Positions 7,753-16,801 of a stretch of 64,000 bases of DNA are shown piece by piece; the first letter of the stretch is position 1; every line of letters begins with the position of its first letter. Under the pieces are notes generated by a model. The model did no database searches and had not been told where the DNA came from. It saw only the letters and a program-made list of their open reading frames with translations. Origin of the DNA: Kangiella sp. TOML190 (GTDB lineage: Bacteria > Pseudomonadota > Gammaproteobacteria > Enterobacterales > Kangiellaceae); NCBI RefSeq assembly GCF_023706045.1, contig NZ_BQYL01000001.1, forward strand, positions 1,966,001-2,030,000, read 5' to 3'. A program made the position numbers and the translations under genes.

Positions 7753-8754
7753 CTACTTTCTTTTGGCGATCATAATCGCTCGTTTGGGCGCGGGATAGCC
7801 TTCGATGGTTTTGTTGCGATCATCAGGATCGAGATAATCGGTTAGCGATTGAAAATTCATCCAATCAGTTGCTCTTTGCTCGTCTAGCGAGGTTTGATTG
7901 ATATCGGCAACTCGAATATCGGTTAGGTTACAACGCTGCATCCACTTAGTTAGCATTTGTGTTGTCGGGATAAACCAGACATTATTCATCTGCGCATAAC
8001 GTTCCGATGGAATAAGCACCTGATCAGGATGTTCTACATCGTCACCATCGATCACCAAGGTTTCTAAAATCAACTCACCGCCATGTTTAAGTAGCTTTTT
8101 CAGATGCATTATATGGTCAATCGGCGAGCGTCGATGATATAAAACGCCCATCGAGAATATGCTGTCGAAGCCTTGCTGAGGGATTTCTGGTGGCAAATAT
8201 TCGATACCAATAGGCAAAAAATGTACTGGTGTTTGCGGTAAGTATTTTTTTATTACCGCAAATTGCATTAAAAATAATTGAGAGGGATCGATGCCTAATA
8301 CTAGCTTTGGATTCTGAGCCGCCATTCGCCAGCAATGATAACCATTGCCGCAGCCGACATCCAATACGATTTTATTCTCCAAGCTCGATATTTGATCTTT
8401 TAAACGATCCCATTTCCAATCGGAGCGCCATTCGGTGTCAATGTGTGTACCAAATAATTCAAAAGGCCCTTTACGCCAAGGGTGAAACTGTTTCAGGGTA
8501 TTTTCCAGTTCAAGCGATTGCTCAGAATTTAATTGGCCTTTATCGCCAATAGCGACTTTGCTCAGTAAATCGATTGGTGCAGCTTCTAGCTCTGGAAGCT
8601 TGTTAAGTTGCAGCGCCCAGTCGTTGATTTTGCCGTGGGTATAGTCGCTCATGCGCGCATCAATACCTTGTTTAAAGCCTGCTAACCAAGGTTTTAGTCG
8701 AGTGTCGGCAATGGCCTCGTAACTGGGGGCTAAAAATTGATGAATATCAAACAT
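7753..8754 (-). CDS. cmoB: tRNA U34 carboxymethyltransferase CmoB
   Basis: A 333-residue class I methyltransferase-fold enzyme. The SAM-type loop LDVGCGNGYHCWRM lies near residues 130-145, followed by VLGIDPSQLFLMQF and FSMGVLYHRRSPIDH, all diagnostic for CmoB. It transfers the carboxymethyl group of carboxy-SAM to 5-hydroxyuridine 34, giving cmo5U, which widens wobble decoding in family codon boxes. The co-substrate is made by CmoA, encoded directly upstream (36-base gap). Length matches the family. Confidence 0.95.
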   Translation of the reverse strand: MFDIHQFLAPSYEAIADTRLKPWLAGFKQGIDARMSDYTHGKINDWALQLNKLPELEAAPIDLLSKVAIGDKGQLNSEQSLELENTLKQFHPWRKGPFELFGTHIDTEWRSDWKWDRLKDQISSLENKIVLDVGCGNGYHCWRMAAQNPKLVLGIDPSQLFLMQFAVIKKYLPQTPVHFLPIGIEYLPPEIPQQGFDSIFSMGVLYHRRSPIDHIMHLKKLLKHGGELILETLVIDGDDVEHPDQVLIPSERYAQMNNVWFIPTTQMLTKWMQRCNLTDIRVADINQTSLDEQRATDWMNFQSLTDYLDPDDRNKTIEGYPAPKRAIMIAKRK

Positions 8755-8790
8755 GGGATTGAATACTGATGATTTTAAGCTCTTTAAGAA

Positions 8791-9519
8791 TTATTTTACC
8801 GCTAAGAAGGATACGAAATTATAGTGTTGAAACCAAGTATCATACTGGCTAAAGCCAGTAGCTTTAAAGCGTGCCATGTGTTGTTCACAACTTTCAGGGA
8901 TCAAAACGTTTTCCAAAGCAGCGCGTTTTTGCGCTATTTCCATATCGCTATAGCCATTGTGTTTTTTAAAGCGATGATGCAGTTCGATAATTTTATTGTT
9001 CAGTGCAGGTTGCGCCATTTGGATTTTTTCTGACAGGATCAAAGCGCCGCCAGGTTCCAGTCCTTGATAAATGGTATCCAATAAAGTTTGGCGCTGCGCA
9101 ATGGGTAGAAACTGCAAGGTAAAGTTTAAAACCACCAGACTGGCCTTGCGGATCGGAATTTGCGTGATATCGGCTTCCATAACCTCGATGGGCAGTGAAA
9201 ATTTATAGCCGTCTTGAATTAAACGGCAGCGTTCCACCATAGCCTTGGAATTATCAACGGCGATAATTTTGCTATTTTCTACCGAAACGCCTTGTCGAAT
9301 GCTAAAGGATGCGGCGCCAAGCGAACAGCCTAAATCGTAAATTTGGCTGTTTTCTTGAACATACTGTTTGGCGATCTGCCCAATCCCTTCAATGATGCTT
9401 TTGTAACCAGGCACAGAGCGTTCGATCATATCCGGAAACACTTCCACTACCTGCTGATTAAACTCAAAGGCTTTTAGGTTTTCCTGCGGTTTTAGAAAAA
9501 TATCGTCTTTAGCGCTCAT
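8791..9519 (-). CDS. cmoA: carboxy-S-adenosyl-L-methionine synthase CmoA
   Basis: A 242-residue SAM-binding enzyme. The glycine loop YDLGCSLGAASFSIR lies near residues 60-75, with the family stretches FPDMIERSVPGY and VVLNFTLQFLP. CmoA makes carboxy-SAM from SAM and prephenate, for use by CmoB. It is first in the operon. Its transcript probably begins beyond a minus-strand terminator hairpin at 9656-9691, so either the promoter lies between 9520 and 9655 or expression is attenuated there. Confidence 0.95.
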   Translation of the reverse strand: MSAKDDIFLKPQENLKAFEFNQQVVEVFPDMIERSVPGYKSIIEGIGQIAKQYVQENSQIYDLGCSLGAASFSIRQGVSVENSKIIAVDNSKAMVERCRLIQDGYKFSLPIEVMEADITQIPIRKASLVVLNFTLQFLPIAQRQTLLDTIYQGLEPGGALILSEKIQMAQPALNNKIIELHHRFKKHNGYSDMEIAQKRAALENVLIPESCEQHMARFKATGFSQYDTWFQHYNFVSFLAVK

Positions 9520-9933
9520 GGTCGTTTTTGCAGCTTGCTCATTGTTACCGCATGCGGTTCATGGTTAACAGGACTTGGTTTGCGTCTTATCTAAGTCCCA
9601 CAAAAGGTGGGGCAATTTTACACTAGATAGCGGAAGTTACCAAAGAAGCTTGGCAATTAAAAAGGCTTCCAGCTAAGTAACTGGAAGCCTTGCACTCTCA
9701 AAATTGAGAAGGAGGTATTTTGAGAATAGGATCCAAACTCATACAAGTCACACTAGGAAGATTTTGAATCCATCCTTACTGTAGCAAAACTCTTGTTGCA
9801 GGCTATTGGCTAAATGTAACAAAGCGTTACACTTTTAACGCTTAATCTTTGACGGATTATGTGGACTGACACTAGAAGTCAGTAACTAATTTTATTATCC
9901 TTGTTAGCCTTAAATTCTAAAAAGAGATACTAA
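9520..9933. other. 414-base divergent intergenic region with structured elements
   Basis: No ordinary gene. From left to right it holds a perfect terminator hairpin pointing leftward (9656-9691); a stem CTCAAAA/TTTTGAG (9697-9724) whose loop is AAGGAGGT on the plus strand, hence ACCTCCTT on the minus strand; a weak 15-codon plus-strand frame from TTG 9720; a perfect 8+8 palindrome AAGCGTTA-CACTTT-TAACGCTT (about 9820-9841); and ACTGAC/GTCAGT (about 9865-9886). Confidence 0.6.
9656..9830 (-). ncRNA. candidate small RNA or attenuated cmoA leader
   Basis: On the minus strand, an 11-base-pair stem (AAGGCTTCCAG / CTGGAAGCCTT, loop TTACTTAG) is followed by TTTTTAATT, a textbook intrinsic terminator 140 bases upstream of cmoA. 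Just 5' of it a second hairpin exposes ACCTCCTT, the exact anti-Shine-Dalgarno sequence. I cannot point to a clear promoter, and the 5' end given is a guess. Confidence 0.35.
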
Positions 9934-11958
9934 ATGAATAAGTTATTGATATTTTTGGTTTTTATCACTATGCCGCTGGCATCGATAAGCGCCAAAGAGG
10001 GTATGACGCTTGAAGATATCGCCAAAATTAGCTCAGTTAACCAGGTTGAAGTTTCGCCAAATGGTGATTGGATCGCCTTTACAAAAAGTAAAGCTCGCAT
10101 GCCTTACAAAGACGATGACGGTGGCGCTTGGATTGAGCTTTATTTAATGGCAACTGCCGATAGGGATACGGTAAGACCATTTATCACTGGCAAGGTTAAT
10201 ATTGGCAATATTAGCTGGTCTAAAGACAGTAAAAAAATCTATTACACCGCTAAGCGCCACGATGATAAAAAAACATCGCTTTACGCCATTCCTGTTGATG
10301 GCGGTGAATCGCAAAAAGTAGCTAGTCATAAATCAGGGGTTGGCGCCTACAGCATCAACCACGATGGCTCCAAAGCGGTCTTTATTGCCAAACCGGAAAA
10401 GCCCAAACATTTAGAAAAGCTAAAGAAAAAGGGTTTTAAAGCCAAAGTTTACGAAGAAGATATCCAGCAAAATCATTTGTGGTCATTGGATCTAACTAAA
10501 GAAGATGCCAAACCGAAAAAAGTGAACTTTAAACAACACCTGATCAGCGCTCGATTTAATCCTGTTAATGATCAGTTGTTAGTGCAATCTGCGCCGACAT
10601 CCTTGATCGATGACGTTATTATGAAAACGACGCTGCAAGTGATTGACTTAAAAGGTAAAGTTAAAACTACTTTCAAGACGCAAGGCAAGCAGGGTAAAGC
10701 CATTTGGTCAAGCGATGGTAAGTTGGTTGCATTTTTAGGCGCCAATGACTTTAACGATCCTACCGCTGGTGCTTTGTATGTGGCGAATGCGCGAACCGGA
10801 AAAATGGCTAAGCGCAAAAATAATTTCGATAGCCACATTATGGATTTAGCGTGGCATGCTAATGACGTTTACTATATCGAGCACAAAGACGCCGAGTCAC
10901 GAGTAGTGAAATCTGATGGTAATAGCGTATCGCCGATTGTTCGTTACGGTAATGGAATTCAAGTTGCGATCTCGATCGCCGATAATGGTCAAGTAGCCCT
11001 AAAAACCAATAGTGCGACGCACCCTAATGAAGTCTATCTGGCTAATCAGCGCATGACCGACTCCAATCCTTGGTTGAAAGAAATCGAGTTGGGTAAGCAG
11101 GAAGTTTTCAACTACAAAGCACAAGATGGCTTGGATATACAGGGCATTGTGGTGTATCCGGTTAACTACAAAAAAGGCAAAGCCTATCCGATGATTGCTT
11201 TTGTTCACGGCGGCCCAGAAGCACACCGCTCGAACGGCTGGAACACGCGTTATGCGGATCCCTTGCAAGTAGCAGCGGCGCAAGGCTACGTGTCTTTCGT
11301 GCCGAATTACCGTGGTTCTACAGGGCGTGGTGATGAATTTGCTCGCGCTGATCAACATGCTTACGCCGATCCAGAATTTACTGATATTGTTGATGGTAAA
11401 AATGCGCTGGTTGAAAAGGGTATTGTAAACAAAGATAAGGTAGGTATTACTGGCGGTTCTTACGGCGGTTTTGCCACAGCTTGGTCAGCTACGGCACTTT
11501 CTGAACATTATGCCGCTGGCGTGATGTTTGTGGGAATATCGAATCAATTGTCTAAATTTGGTACTACCGATATACCTAATGAGATGCACGCAGTACACGC
11601 ACGTGCTTGGCCGTGGGACGATTTTCAGTGGATGCTGGAGCGAAGTCCGATTTATCACGTTAAAAAGGCAAAAACGCCACTGTTGATCATGCACGGTGAA
11701 AATGACACCCGCGTTCATCCCTCACAGTCGATGGAAATGTACCGTTATCTAAAGACTTTAGGGCAGGCGCCAGTACGTTTAGTGCTTTATCCTGGCGAAG
11801 GCCATGGCAATCGCAAAGCTGCCGCTCAACTGGACTATTCAATGCGCTTAATGCGTTGGATGGATCATTACTTAAAAGGCAAAGGCGGTAAGCCACCTAA
11901 ATATGATCTTGAGCATGAGAAAAAGCTTGATGATGACAAGGATAAAAAGGATAAGTAA
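9934..11958 (+). CDS. secreted S9C-type oligopeptidase (acylaminoacyl-peptidase-like)
   Basis: A 674-residue serine peptidase of the prolyl-oligopeptidase clan. Residues 1-20 are a signal peptide ending ISA-KEG. Residues 25-400 form the seven-bladed WD40-like propeller (TISWSKDSK-type repeats), and 410-650 the alpha/beta hydrolase. The triad is visible: Ser509 in GGSYGG, Asp591 in NDTRVHP and His624 in GEGHGN. The Lys/Asp-rich tail after 650 is low complexity. The likely substrates are oligopeptides in the periplasm. Monocistronic with its own terminator. Confidence 0.92.
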   Translation: MNKLLIFLVFITMPLASISAKEGMTLEDIAKISSVNQVEVSPNGDWIAFTKSKARMPYKDDDGGAWIELYLMATADRDTVRPFITGKVNIGNISWSKDSKKIYYTAKRHDDKKTSLYAIPVDGGESQKVASHKSGVGAYSINHDGSKAVFIAKPEKPKHLEKLKKKGFKAKVYEEDIQQNHLWSLDLTKEDAKPKKVNFKQHLISARFNPVNDQLLVQSAPTSLIDDVIMKTTLQVIDLKGKVKTTFKTQGKQGKAIWSSDGKLVAFLGANDFNDPTAGALYVANARTGKMAKRKNNFDSHIMDLAWHANDVYYIEHKDAESRVVKSDGNSVSPIVRYGNGIQVAISIADNGQVALKTNSATHPNEVYLANQRMTDSNPWLKEIELGKQEVFNYKAQDGLDIQGIVVYPVNYKKGKAYPMIAFVHGGPEAHRSNGWNTRYADPLQVAAAQGYVSFVPNYRGSTGRGDEFARADQHAYADPEFTDIVDGKNALVEKGIVNKDKVGITGGSYGGFATAWSATALSEHYAAGVMFVGISNQLSKFGTTDIPNEMHAVHARAWPWDDFQWMLERSPIYHVKKAKTPLLIMHGENDTRVHPSQSMEMYRYLKTLGQAPVRLVLYPGEGHGNRKAAAQLDYSMRLMRWMDHYLKGKGGKPPKYDLEHEKKLDDDKDKKDK

Positions 11959-11977
11959 GACTAGACCGTTTATCGCT

Positions 11978-12003
11978 AAAAAGGCTTCTTCGGAAGCCTT
12001 TTT
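11978..12003 (+). terminator. intrinsic terminator after the S9C peptidase
   Basis: AAAAAGGCTTC-TTCG-GAAGCCTTTTT is a perfect stem with a UUCG loop, 20 bases past the stop. Confidence 0.9.
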
Positions 12004-12064
12004 GGTTTTCTAGGAGCGCTATTGATAGTCTTGAGGAAAAGCAATGCCAGTAAGTAATTTCTGA

Positions 12065-12739
12065 CTAAAAACATCCTTGCTGTAAAAAACTAATAATAGC
12101 GTTCATAACGTCTTTATTTTCCATCAACAGGGTGTGACCACAATTGACCACCTTAAGTTGATGCTCTTCTTCGAGTTTTGCGCTTTTTACCGAAACTTTG
12201 CCATCATGCTGTCCTTCGAATAAGTGGTTAAACCAAGGATCAGAAGAGCGTTTGCCGATAATGATCCCAACATCGGTTTGTAGCGGCTTTAGTTGTTGGT
12301 AGAGCGGGCTGGATTCGGTAAGCTGCTGGCCGGTTGGGCCGGTAGCGAGCTTGAACCACCACTTGTCTTTGAAATTATCCGCGATTTCGCTGCCATGATT
12401 GGGCGGTGCCAGCATAATGATTTTGCCTAAATTGGTGATTGAATGATTGGAAAGGTAGTAACGCACTAAAATCCCGCCCAAAGAGTGGGTGACAAAATGA
12501 ATTTTATCGAATTTTTTAGCGCTTAAGCTTTCTAGCGCCTTGCCAATATAGGATTCTGCCGATTGGTCAATTGTCTGTTTAGTCGAGGGATAGGACTGGT
12601 TATAGGTGGTAAAGCCTTGTTTTTGAATGTTTTTTTCCAAACGCTTGAGTGACCATTGGGTGCGCCCCAAGCCGTGGATCATAATTACTGCTTCAGCCAT
12701 TGAATTAAATACTAAGTCGCTTGGTTGCTTTAATGGCAC
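12065..12739 (-). CDS. alpha/beta hydrolase, lipase/PGAP1-like
   Basis: A 224-residue cytosolic hydrolase. The oxyanion strand VIMIHGLGRTQWSLKRL is near residue 18, the nucleophile elbow THSLGG near 85-90 (Ser), and the second HG-type motif NCGHTLLM near 200 supplies the His. An Asp is probably in the QHDGKVS segment. The arrangement matches the small triacylglycerol-lipase-like proteins often annotated as permease or PGAP1-like. Substrate unknown. Monocistronic, divergent from the AsnC-type regulator. Confidence 0.85.
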   Translation of the reverse strand: MPLKQPSDLVFNSMAEAVIMIHGLGRTQWSLKRLEKNIQKQGFTTYNQSYPSTKQTIDQSAESYIGKALESLSAKKFDKIHFVTHSLGGILVRYYLSNHSITNLGKIIMLAPPNHGSEIADNFKDKWWFKLATGPTGQQLTESSPLYQQLKPLQTDVGIIIGKRSSDPWFNHLFEGQHDGKVSVKSAKLEEEHQLKVVNCGHTLLMENKDVMNAIISFLQQGCF

Positions 12740-12859
12740 TAGTGTAACTAAATTTTGGTCAGACCAGAAACCTTATGCTTAAGATCCTTCAAAAAAGTTA
12801 GTGAATTAACCAAGTTAAAATAATTTATGATAGTATATGGTTGTCTTTATGAGTAATTA

Positions 12860-12884
12860 TTTTGAATTATTCCGTTTTGAATTA
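12860..12884 (+). promoter_or_regulatory. direct repeat upstream of the AsnC-type regulator
   Basis: TTTTGAATTA occurs twice, 15 bases apart (12860-12869 and 12875-12884), 27 bases before the regulator start. Lrp/AsnC proteins often bind such AT-rich sites and autoregulate, so this is a candidate operator only. Confidence 0.35.
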
Positions 12885-12910
12885 ATTATATTCTGATTCT
12901 AAGGTGTTAA

Positions 12911-13393
12911 ATGCTAAAATCTTCTAGAGAAAATGATTTGGATGCGATGGATCGTAAGATTTTATATATCTTGCAACAAGAAGGGCGCATCAGTAACGCG
13001 GATTTGGCTAAAAAAATCCACTTGTCAGCACCGGCCACTCATGGCCGGGTTAAGCGACTTGAACAAGAGGGTTTTATCAAAGGTTATGTGGCGTTACTTG
13101 ATCGACATCAGGTAGGTTACGACAACTTATGCTTTATTGAGCTAAGTTTGCAGCTCCATCGCCATCACCAGATCCAGTCTATCCTCGAAACGATTATGTC
13201 ATGGCCTGAGGTATTAGAGTGCCATAACGTAACCGGAGAGTATGATTATTTGCTCAAAGTGGCGGTTAAAAATACCCGCGCATTAGAACAATTTAATTCA
13301 AAAAAACTGATCCCCCTGGAAGGGGTTGCCAAAATTCACACCAGTTTAGTGTTGAAGGAGGTAAAAGCCACGACGGCTATCGACGTTAATTAA
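12911..13393 (+). CDS. Lrp/AsnC family transcriptional regulator
   Basis: A 160-residue regulator. Residues 10-65 form the winged helix-turn-helix (LDAMDRKILYILQQEGR ... LAKKIHLSAPATHGRVKRL). Residues 70-150 form the RAM ligand-binding domain, with the core CHNVTGEYDYLLKV. It lies 30 bases upstream of methionine gamma-lyase on the same strand, so the simplest reading is a sulfur-amino-acid-responsive activator of that gene plus autoregulation. This is analogous to other Lrp-type regulators beside gamma-lyase genes and is inferred from context. Confidence 0.92.
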   Translation: MLKSSRENDLDAMDRKILYILQQEGRISNADLAKKIHLSAPATHGRVKRLEQEGFIKGYVALLDRHQVGYDNLCFIELSLQLHRHHQIQSILETIMSWPEVLECHNVTGEYDYLLKVAVKNTRALEQFNSKKLIPLEGVAKIHTSLVLKEVKATTAIDVN

Positions 13394-13423
13394 ATGCATT
13401 GATACAGATAACCGAGAAGCCGC

Positions 13424-14638
13424 ATGTCTAATAGAAACCAAAAACATCAGTTCCAACATCTTGAAACCAAAGCGATTCATGCAGGCCGAGTCGGCGATCC
13501 TAGCTTTGGATCTTTAGCTACCCCAATTCACCAGACCTCTACTTTTGTGTTTGATAACGTGCAACAAGGCGCGAATCGATTTGCCGGCGAAGAGGGCGGT
13601 TTTATTTATTCCCGCTTAGGCAATCCGACTGTGATGGAGCTTGAGCAGCGCATGGCGGCGCTGGAAAATACTGAAGCGGCGGCAGCATTTGGCTCTGGTA
13701 TGGGGGCAGTTTCAGCCACTTTATTGGCGAACCTTAAGAAAGGCGACCATCTTGTGGCTTCAGCAGCTTTGTATGGCTGCTCTTTTGCGCTTATTAATCA
13801 TAAGTTTGCTGAACTTGGGATCGAAGCCTCTTTTGTCGATATTACCAATTCAGCCGAAATTGAAGCTGCCATTAACGAAAATACCAAGTTGATTTTCTTT
13901 GAAACACCAATTAACCCAAATTTAGTGTGCGCGGATCTAAACGAAATTAGTCGTATTGCCAAGCAGCATCAACTATTAACTGTGATCGACAATACTTTTA
14001 TGTCGCCCGTGCTGCAACAGCCAAGTGACTATGGTATGGATCTGATTATTCACAGCGCCACCAAGTACCTTAATGGGCATGGCGATGTAGTTGCCGGTAT
14101 CTGTTGTGGCAGTGCCGAGCAGATTGAACATATTAAAATGACCACATTAAAAGATATGGGCGCGGTCATGAGTCCTAACGATGCTTGGTTAATTTCACGC
14201 GGTTTAAAAACTTTATCGGTGCGGGTTGAGCGTCATTGCGATAACGCGGAAAAAGTTGCTGGCTATTTAGATCAGCATGCTAGCGTAAAAGCGGTTTACT
14301 ATCCGGGCCTCAAGCATCATCCAGCAAATCACTTAGTTGGTAATCAAATGAAGCGCGCCGGCGGCGTTATCGCTTTTGAAGTGGATGGTGCTTTTGAAGA
14401 TGCCGTACGTTTTATGAACCAGCTTAAAATGTGCCATATCGCAGTTAGCTTAGGCGATGCAGAAACCTTAATTCAACATCCTGCCTCGATGACCCATTCG
14501 CCTTATACGCCAGAAGAGCGCGCCGCAGCCGGCATTAGCGAAAGCCTGATTCGGATCTCCGTTGGCCTTGAGCATGTGGATGATATTATTGGCGACTTAG
14601 AGCAAGCCTTACAAGCGTTACGGATCAAAGCGGCTTAG
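13424..14638 (+). CDS. mgl: methionine gamma-lyase (PLP-dependent)
   Basis: A 404-residue Cys/Met-metabolism PLP enzyme. The PLP lysine is in HSATKYLNGHGD (near 213), YSRLGNPT binds phosphate, and LYGCSFAL carries the cysteine equivalent to Cys116 of Pseudomonas methionine gamma-lyase, which distinguishes it from cystathionine lyases and synthases. AVSLGDAETLIQHPASMTHS is also typical. It would split methionine to methanethiol, ammonia and 2-oxobutyrate. The 2-oxobutyrate could feed the 2-oxoacid dehydrogenase encoded at 54.5-58.3 kb. Likely an operon with the AsnC-type regulator. Confidence 0.9.
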   Translation: MSNRNQKHQFQHLETKAIHAGRVGDPSFGSLATPIHQTSTFVFDNVQQGANRFAGEEGGFIYSRLGNPTVMELEQRMAALENTEAAAAFGSGMGAVSATLLANLKKGDHLVASAALYGCSFALINHKFAELGIEASFVDITNSAEIEAAINENTKLIFFETPINPNLVCADLNEISRIAKQHQLLTVIDNTFMSPVLQQPSDYGMDLIIHSATKYLNGHGDVVAGICCGSAEQIEHIKMTTLKDMGAVMSPNDAWLISRGLKTLSVRVERHCDNAEKVAGYLDQHASVKAVYYPGLKHHPANHLVGNQMKRAGGVIAFEVDGAFEDAVRFMNQLKMCHIAVSLGDAETLIQHPASMTHSPYTPEERAAAGISESLIRISVGLEHVDDIIGDLEQALQALRIKAA

Positions 14639-14681
14639 TTTAGAGTGTTAAACCTTTTATATTGCGCTGATAAAAACGCAT

Positions 14682-14712
14682 AAAAAAGCCCCGCATTTGC
14701 AGGGCTTTTTGT
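14682..14712. terminator. bidirectional terminator between mgl and the convergent gene
   Basis: AAAAGCCC and GGGCTTTT arms, with an inner GCA/TGC pairing, are flanked by A and T runs between convergent genes. Confidence 0.8.
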
Positions 14713-14727
14713 ATCCAACGGTTGCGA

Positions 14728-16506
14728 TTAGTCAACCATCATATCCACATCAATGGCTAAACCTTGATCGGTGAAGTTAATTTTTTCACTCACCTGACCT
14801 TTGATGTTTTTGAACATTTCAAGAGCTTTCTTATCGCCGCTTGATAAGCCGTCGATACCACCCTGTGGTTCGGCCATACCCATAGCTTGATCAATCATGC
14901 CGAAGTATTTGCCCATATCGATGCTGAAGCTCATTAACCCATTCATATCCAAAGACGAGTTAGATTTTAAGGCGCCAGCCATAGCATTGGCTTTTTCACC
15001 AAAAGAAAGCACTAGATCATGTCCGCGCAAGGTGCCTTTAACTTCAACTGGAAGGGGCAATGGTAAGTTTTGTGGTTCGCCACCATCTTCAAGTTTAATG
15101 TTAGCTAGCATTGGCTGGAATTGACCTACCATTTGTACTAACGACATAGGATCATCAGCACTCAAGGTTACGAACATACTCATGGAATCAGCAACCGCCA
15201 TTGGGTTGTTTTGTGCTTGAGAAAGCCCATCAATATCCATATCTACTACCGCGAAGCCAAAGCCTTTAACGCCACCAAACATACCGGTCATCATGCCCAA
15301 TTGCATAACAGGGTTGCTTCGTTTCATTTCAGCTTGCATTTGCGCTAAAGGTTCACAGTTAAACGGCTCCTTAGTCATGCGCTTCCATAGATCCGTGACT
15401 ACTGGAGTAAGTTCAGCCATGTTAAGGCCCATGCCCATGCTAAATACAAAATCTTTATCGTCTAGCATTGGCGATAGGTGACCTTGAAGTTTTTGCAAGG
15501 TTTCTAAAAGCCCAGCGTTAGTGCCCTCAAGCATCATTTTATACTTAGCGGATTTGGCGTTGATTTCGGTATAACCCGCAGAAAGAGTTGGCCAGTTGCC
15601 AGCTAAAGCCGTGTATTCAGCTTTGCAAGCAGGTGTTTGTAGCTCAGATAAAGCATTGGCATCGCCATAAGCTGCTAGCAAGTCATTCAGCATGCTACCA
15701 AAGCTGTTAGCAGTAGGGTCAGTTACCCCTTTAACGGCGCCTAGGTTATCGACAAAGAAAATATTATGTCCTTCGTAGCCATACTTGCTCATTAAGCCAG
15801 AGAGTAACTTAGAGTCTTTGATCGATTGAGCAGGCTTTTCCAGACCTAATGCCAGTTTTAAATCTTTAGCATCTTCTAGCAAGGTATTAATGGTTACTAC
15901 CGCTTGGTTATCTTGAGTAGCAATGATAAGGGTTACTGGAGCCTGGTCGCCCAACGAATATTCGCGATATTCTTGGCCGTCGATATTACCAACTTTGGCC
16001 GTGACGTTATTCTCTTTTTCAACTTTAGCAATTAAGTCAGAAAAGGTTGAACTGCCATCAAGCGCCATACGCATAACAGGCAAAGCACCAACGGTATAGA
16101 TCGCTGCGTCCAAGTTTTTGTCAAAACCCATAGATTTAGGTAAATCGCTGGCTAATGCTTTGAGGTATTCACGATAGAAGCCTAAAGCAAATTTGGCAGC
16201 ATCAGGAGCATCAGCGTCAGTTTGCAGATCTTGTTCATCGGCTAGAGCCATAAAAGCGTTGAAATCAAAACCCATATTACGAGTGAGTTCCATAGCTTTT
16301 TCGTAGTCCATTGGCTCTAGGTTACCGCCGAACAATACGGTATCCGCTGGCACATAGTCTAAAACGGCGCTGTTAGAGCTGCCGCCCAAAGCACTCGAAA
16401 TGTTGGCCATAACGCCTGATTCGCCGTCAGCGGACTTGTTTTTATAGAAATAAACGCCAACTGCAACTGCAATCAAAGCTAGCGCTATGATGATAAATTT
16501 TTTCAT
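14728..16506 (-). CDS. membrane-anchored periplasmic protein of unknown function
   Basis: A 592-residue protein. Residues 3-22 are an N-terminal membrane anchor followed by a basic stop (YKNKSADG). The rest is a long, acidic, beta/alpha extracytoplasmic region with two Cys near 285 and 375. The opening LDYVPADTVLFGGNLEP and the tail NFTDQGLAIDVDMMVD resemble the start and end of DUF3352-like substrate-free proteins, but I do not recognise the family with confidence. No neighbours on its strand. Strong AAGGA-type site before ATG 16506. Confidence 0.6.
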   Translation of the reverse strand: MKKFIIIALALIAVAVGVYFYKNKSADGESGVMANISSALGGSSNSAVLDYVPADTVLFGGNLEPMDYEKAMELTRNMGFDFNAFMALADEQDLQTDADAPDAAKFALGFYREYLKALASDLPKSMGFDKNLDAAIYTVGALPVMRMALDGSSTFSDLIAKVEKENNVTAKVGNIDGQEYREYSLGDQAPVTLIIATQDNQAVVTINTLLEDAKDLKLALGLEKPAQSIKDSKLLSGLMSKYGYEGHNIFFVDNLGAVKGVTDPTANSFGSMLNDLLAAYGDANALSELQTPACKAEYTALAGNWPTLSAGYTEINAKSAKYKMMLEGTNAGLLETLQKLQGHLSPMLDDKDFVFSMGMGLNMAELTPVVTDLWKRMTKEPFNCEPLAQMQAEMKRSNPVMQLGMMTGMFGGVKGFGFAVVDMDIDGLSQAQNNPMAVADSMSMFVTLSADDPMSLVQMVGQFQPMLANIKLEDGGEPQNLPLPLPVEVKGTLRGHDLVLSFGEKANAMAGALKSNSSLDMNGLMSFSIDMGKYFGMIDQAMGMAEPQGGIDGLSSGDKKALEMFKNIKGQVSEKINFTDQGLAIDVDMMVD

Positions 16507-16801
16507 AGTTTCCTTCTCTTAATTTTAAGATTCACGTGCAAGCGACAGACAAAGTCTGCCAACTTGCTGCAGATTATATGCAAAATAAGATGTCAGACCA
16601 ATGAATTTGATGTTACTAAGTCCATAAAAGTGTGAATAAATGTTTCTTTTGTTGCCCTTTGCGTCATTGAACACCGTGCTAATCATGAGTCGAGTACACA
16701 GTTTGTTACTGTTAGCAGCCAATAATTACACATAAACACTAAACCTTTTGCTCGCTTTGTTACATCCTAAAAGTGCATTCTTAATGATGAAGGAGTTTAC
16801 G

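Noticed and set aside
9720-9767. 15-codon frame behind a perfect AAGGAGGT (start TTG)
   Set aside because: The motif is in a hairpin loop and better explained by the minus-strand structure; too short and no conserved content visible. Kept only as a remark.
16525-16722. 65-codon open frame on the minus strand (MAANSNKLCTRL...)
   Set aside because: No ribosome site, no recognisable domain, odd composition, and it lies in the divergent control region between two exported-protein genes.
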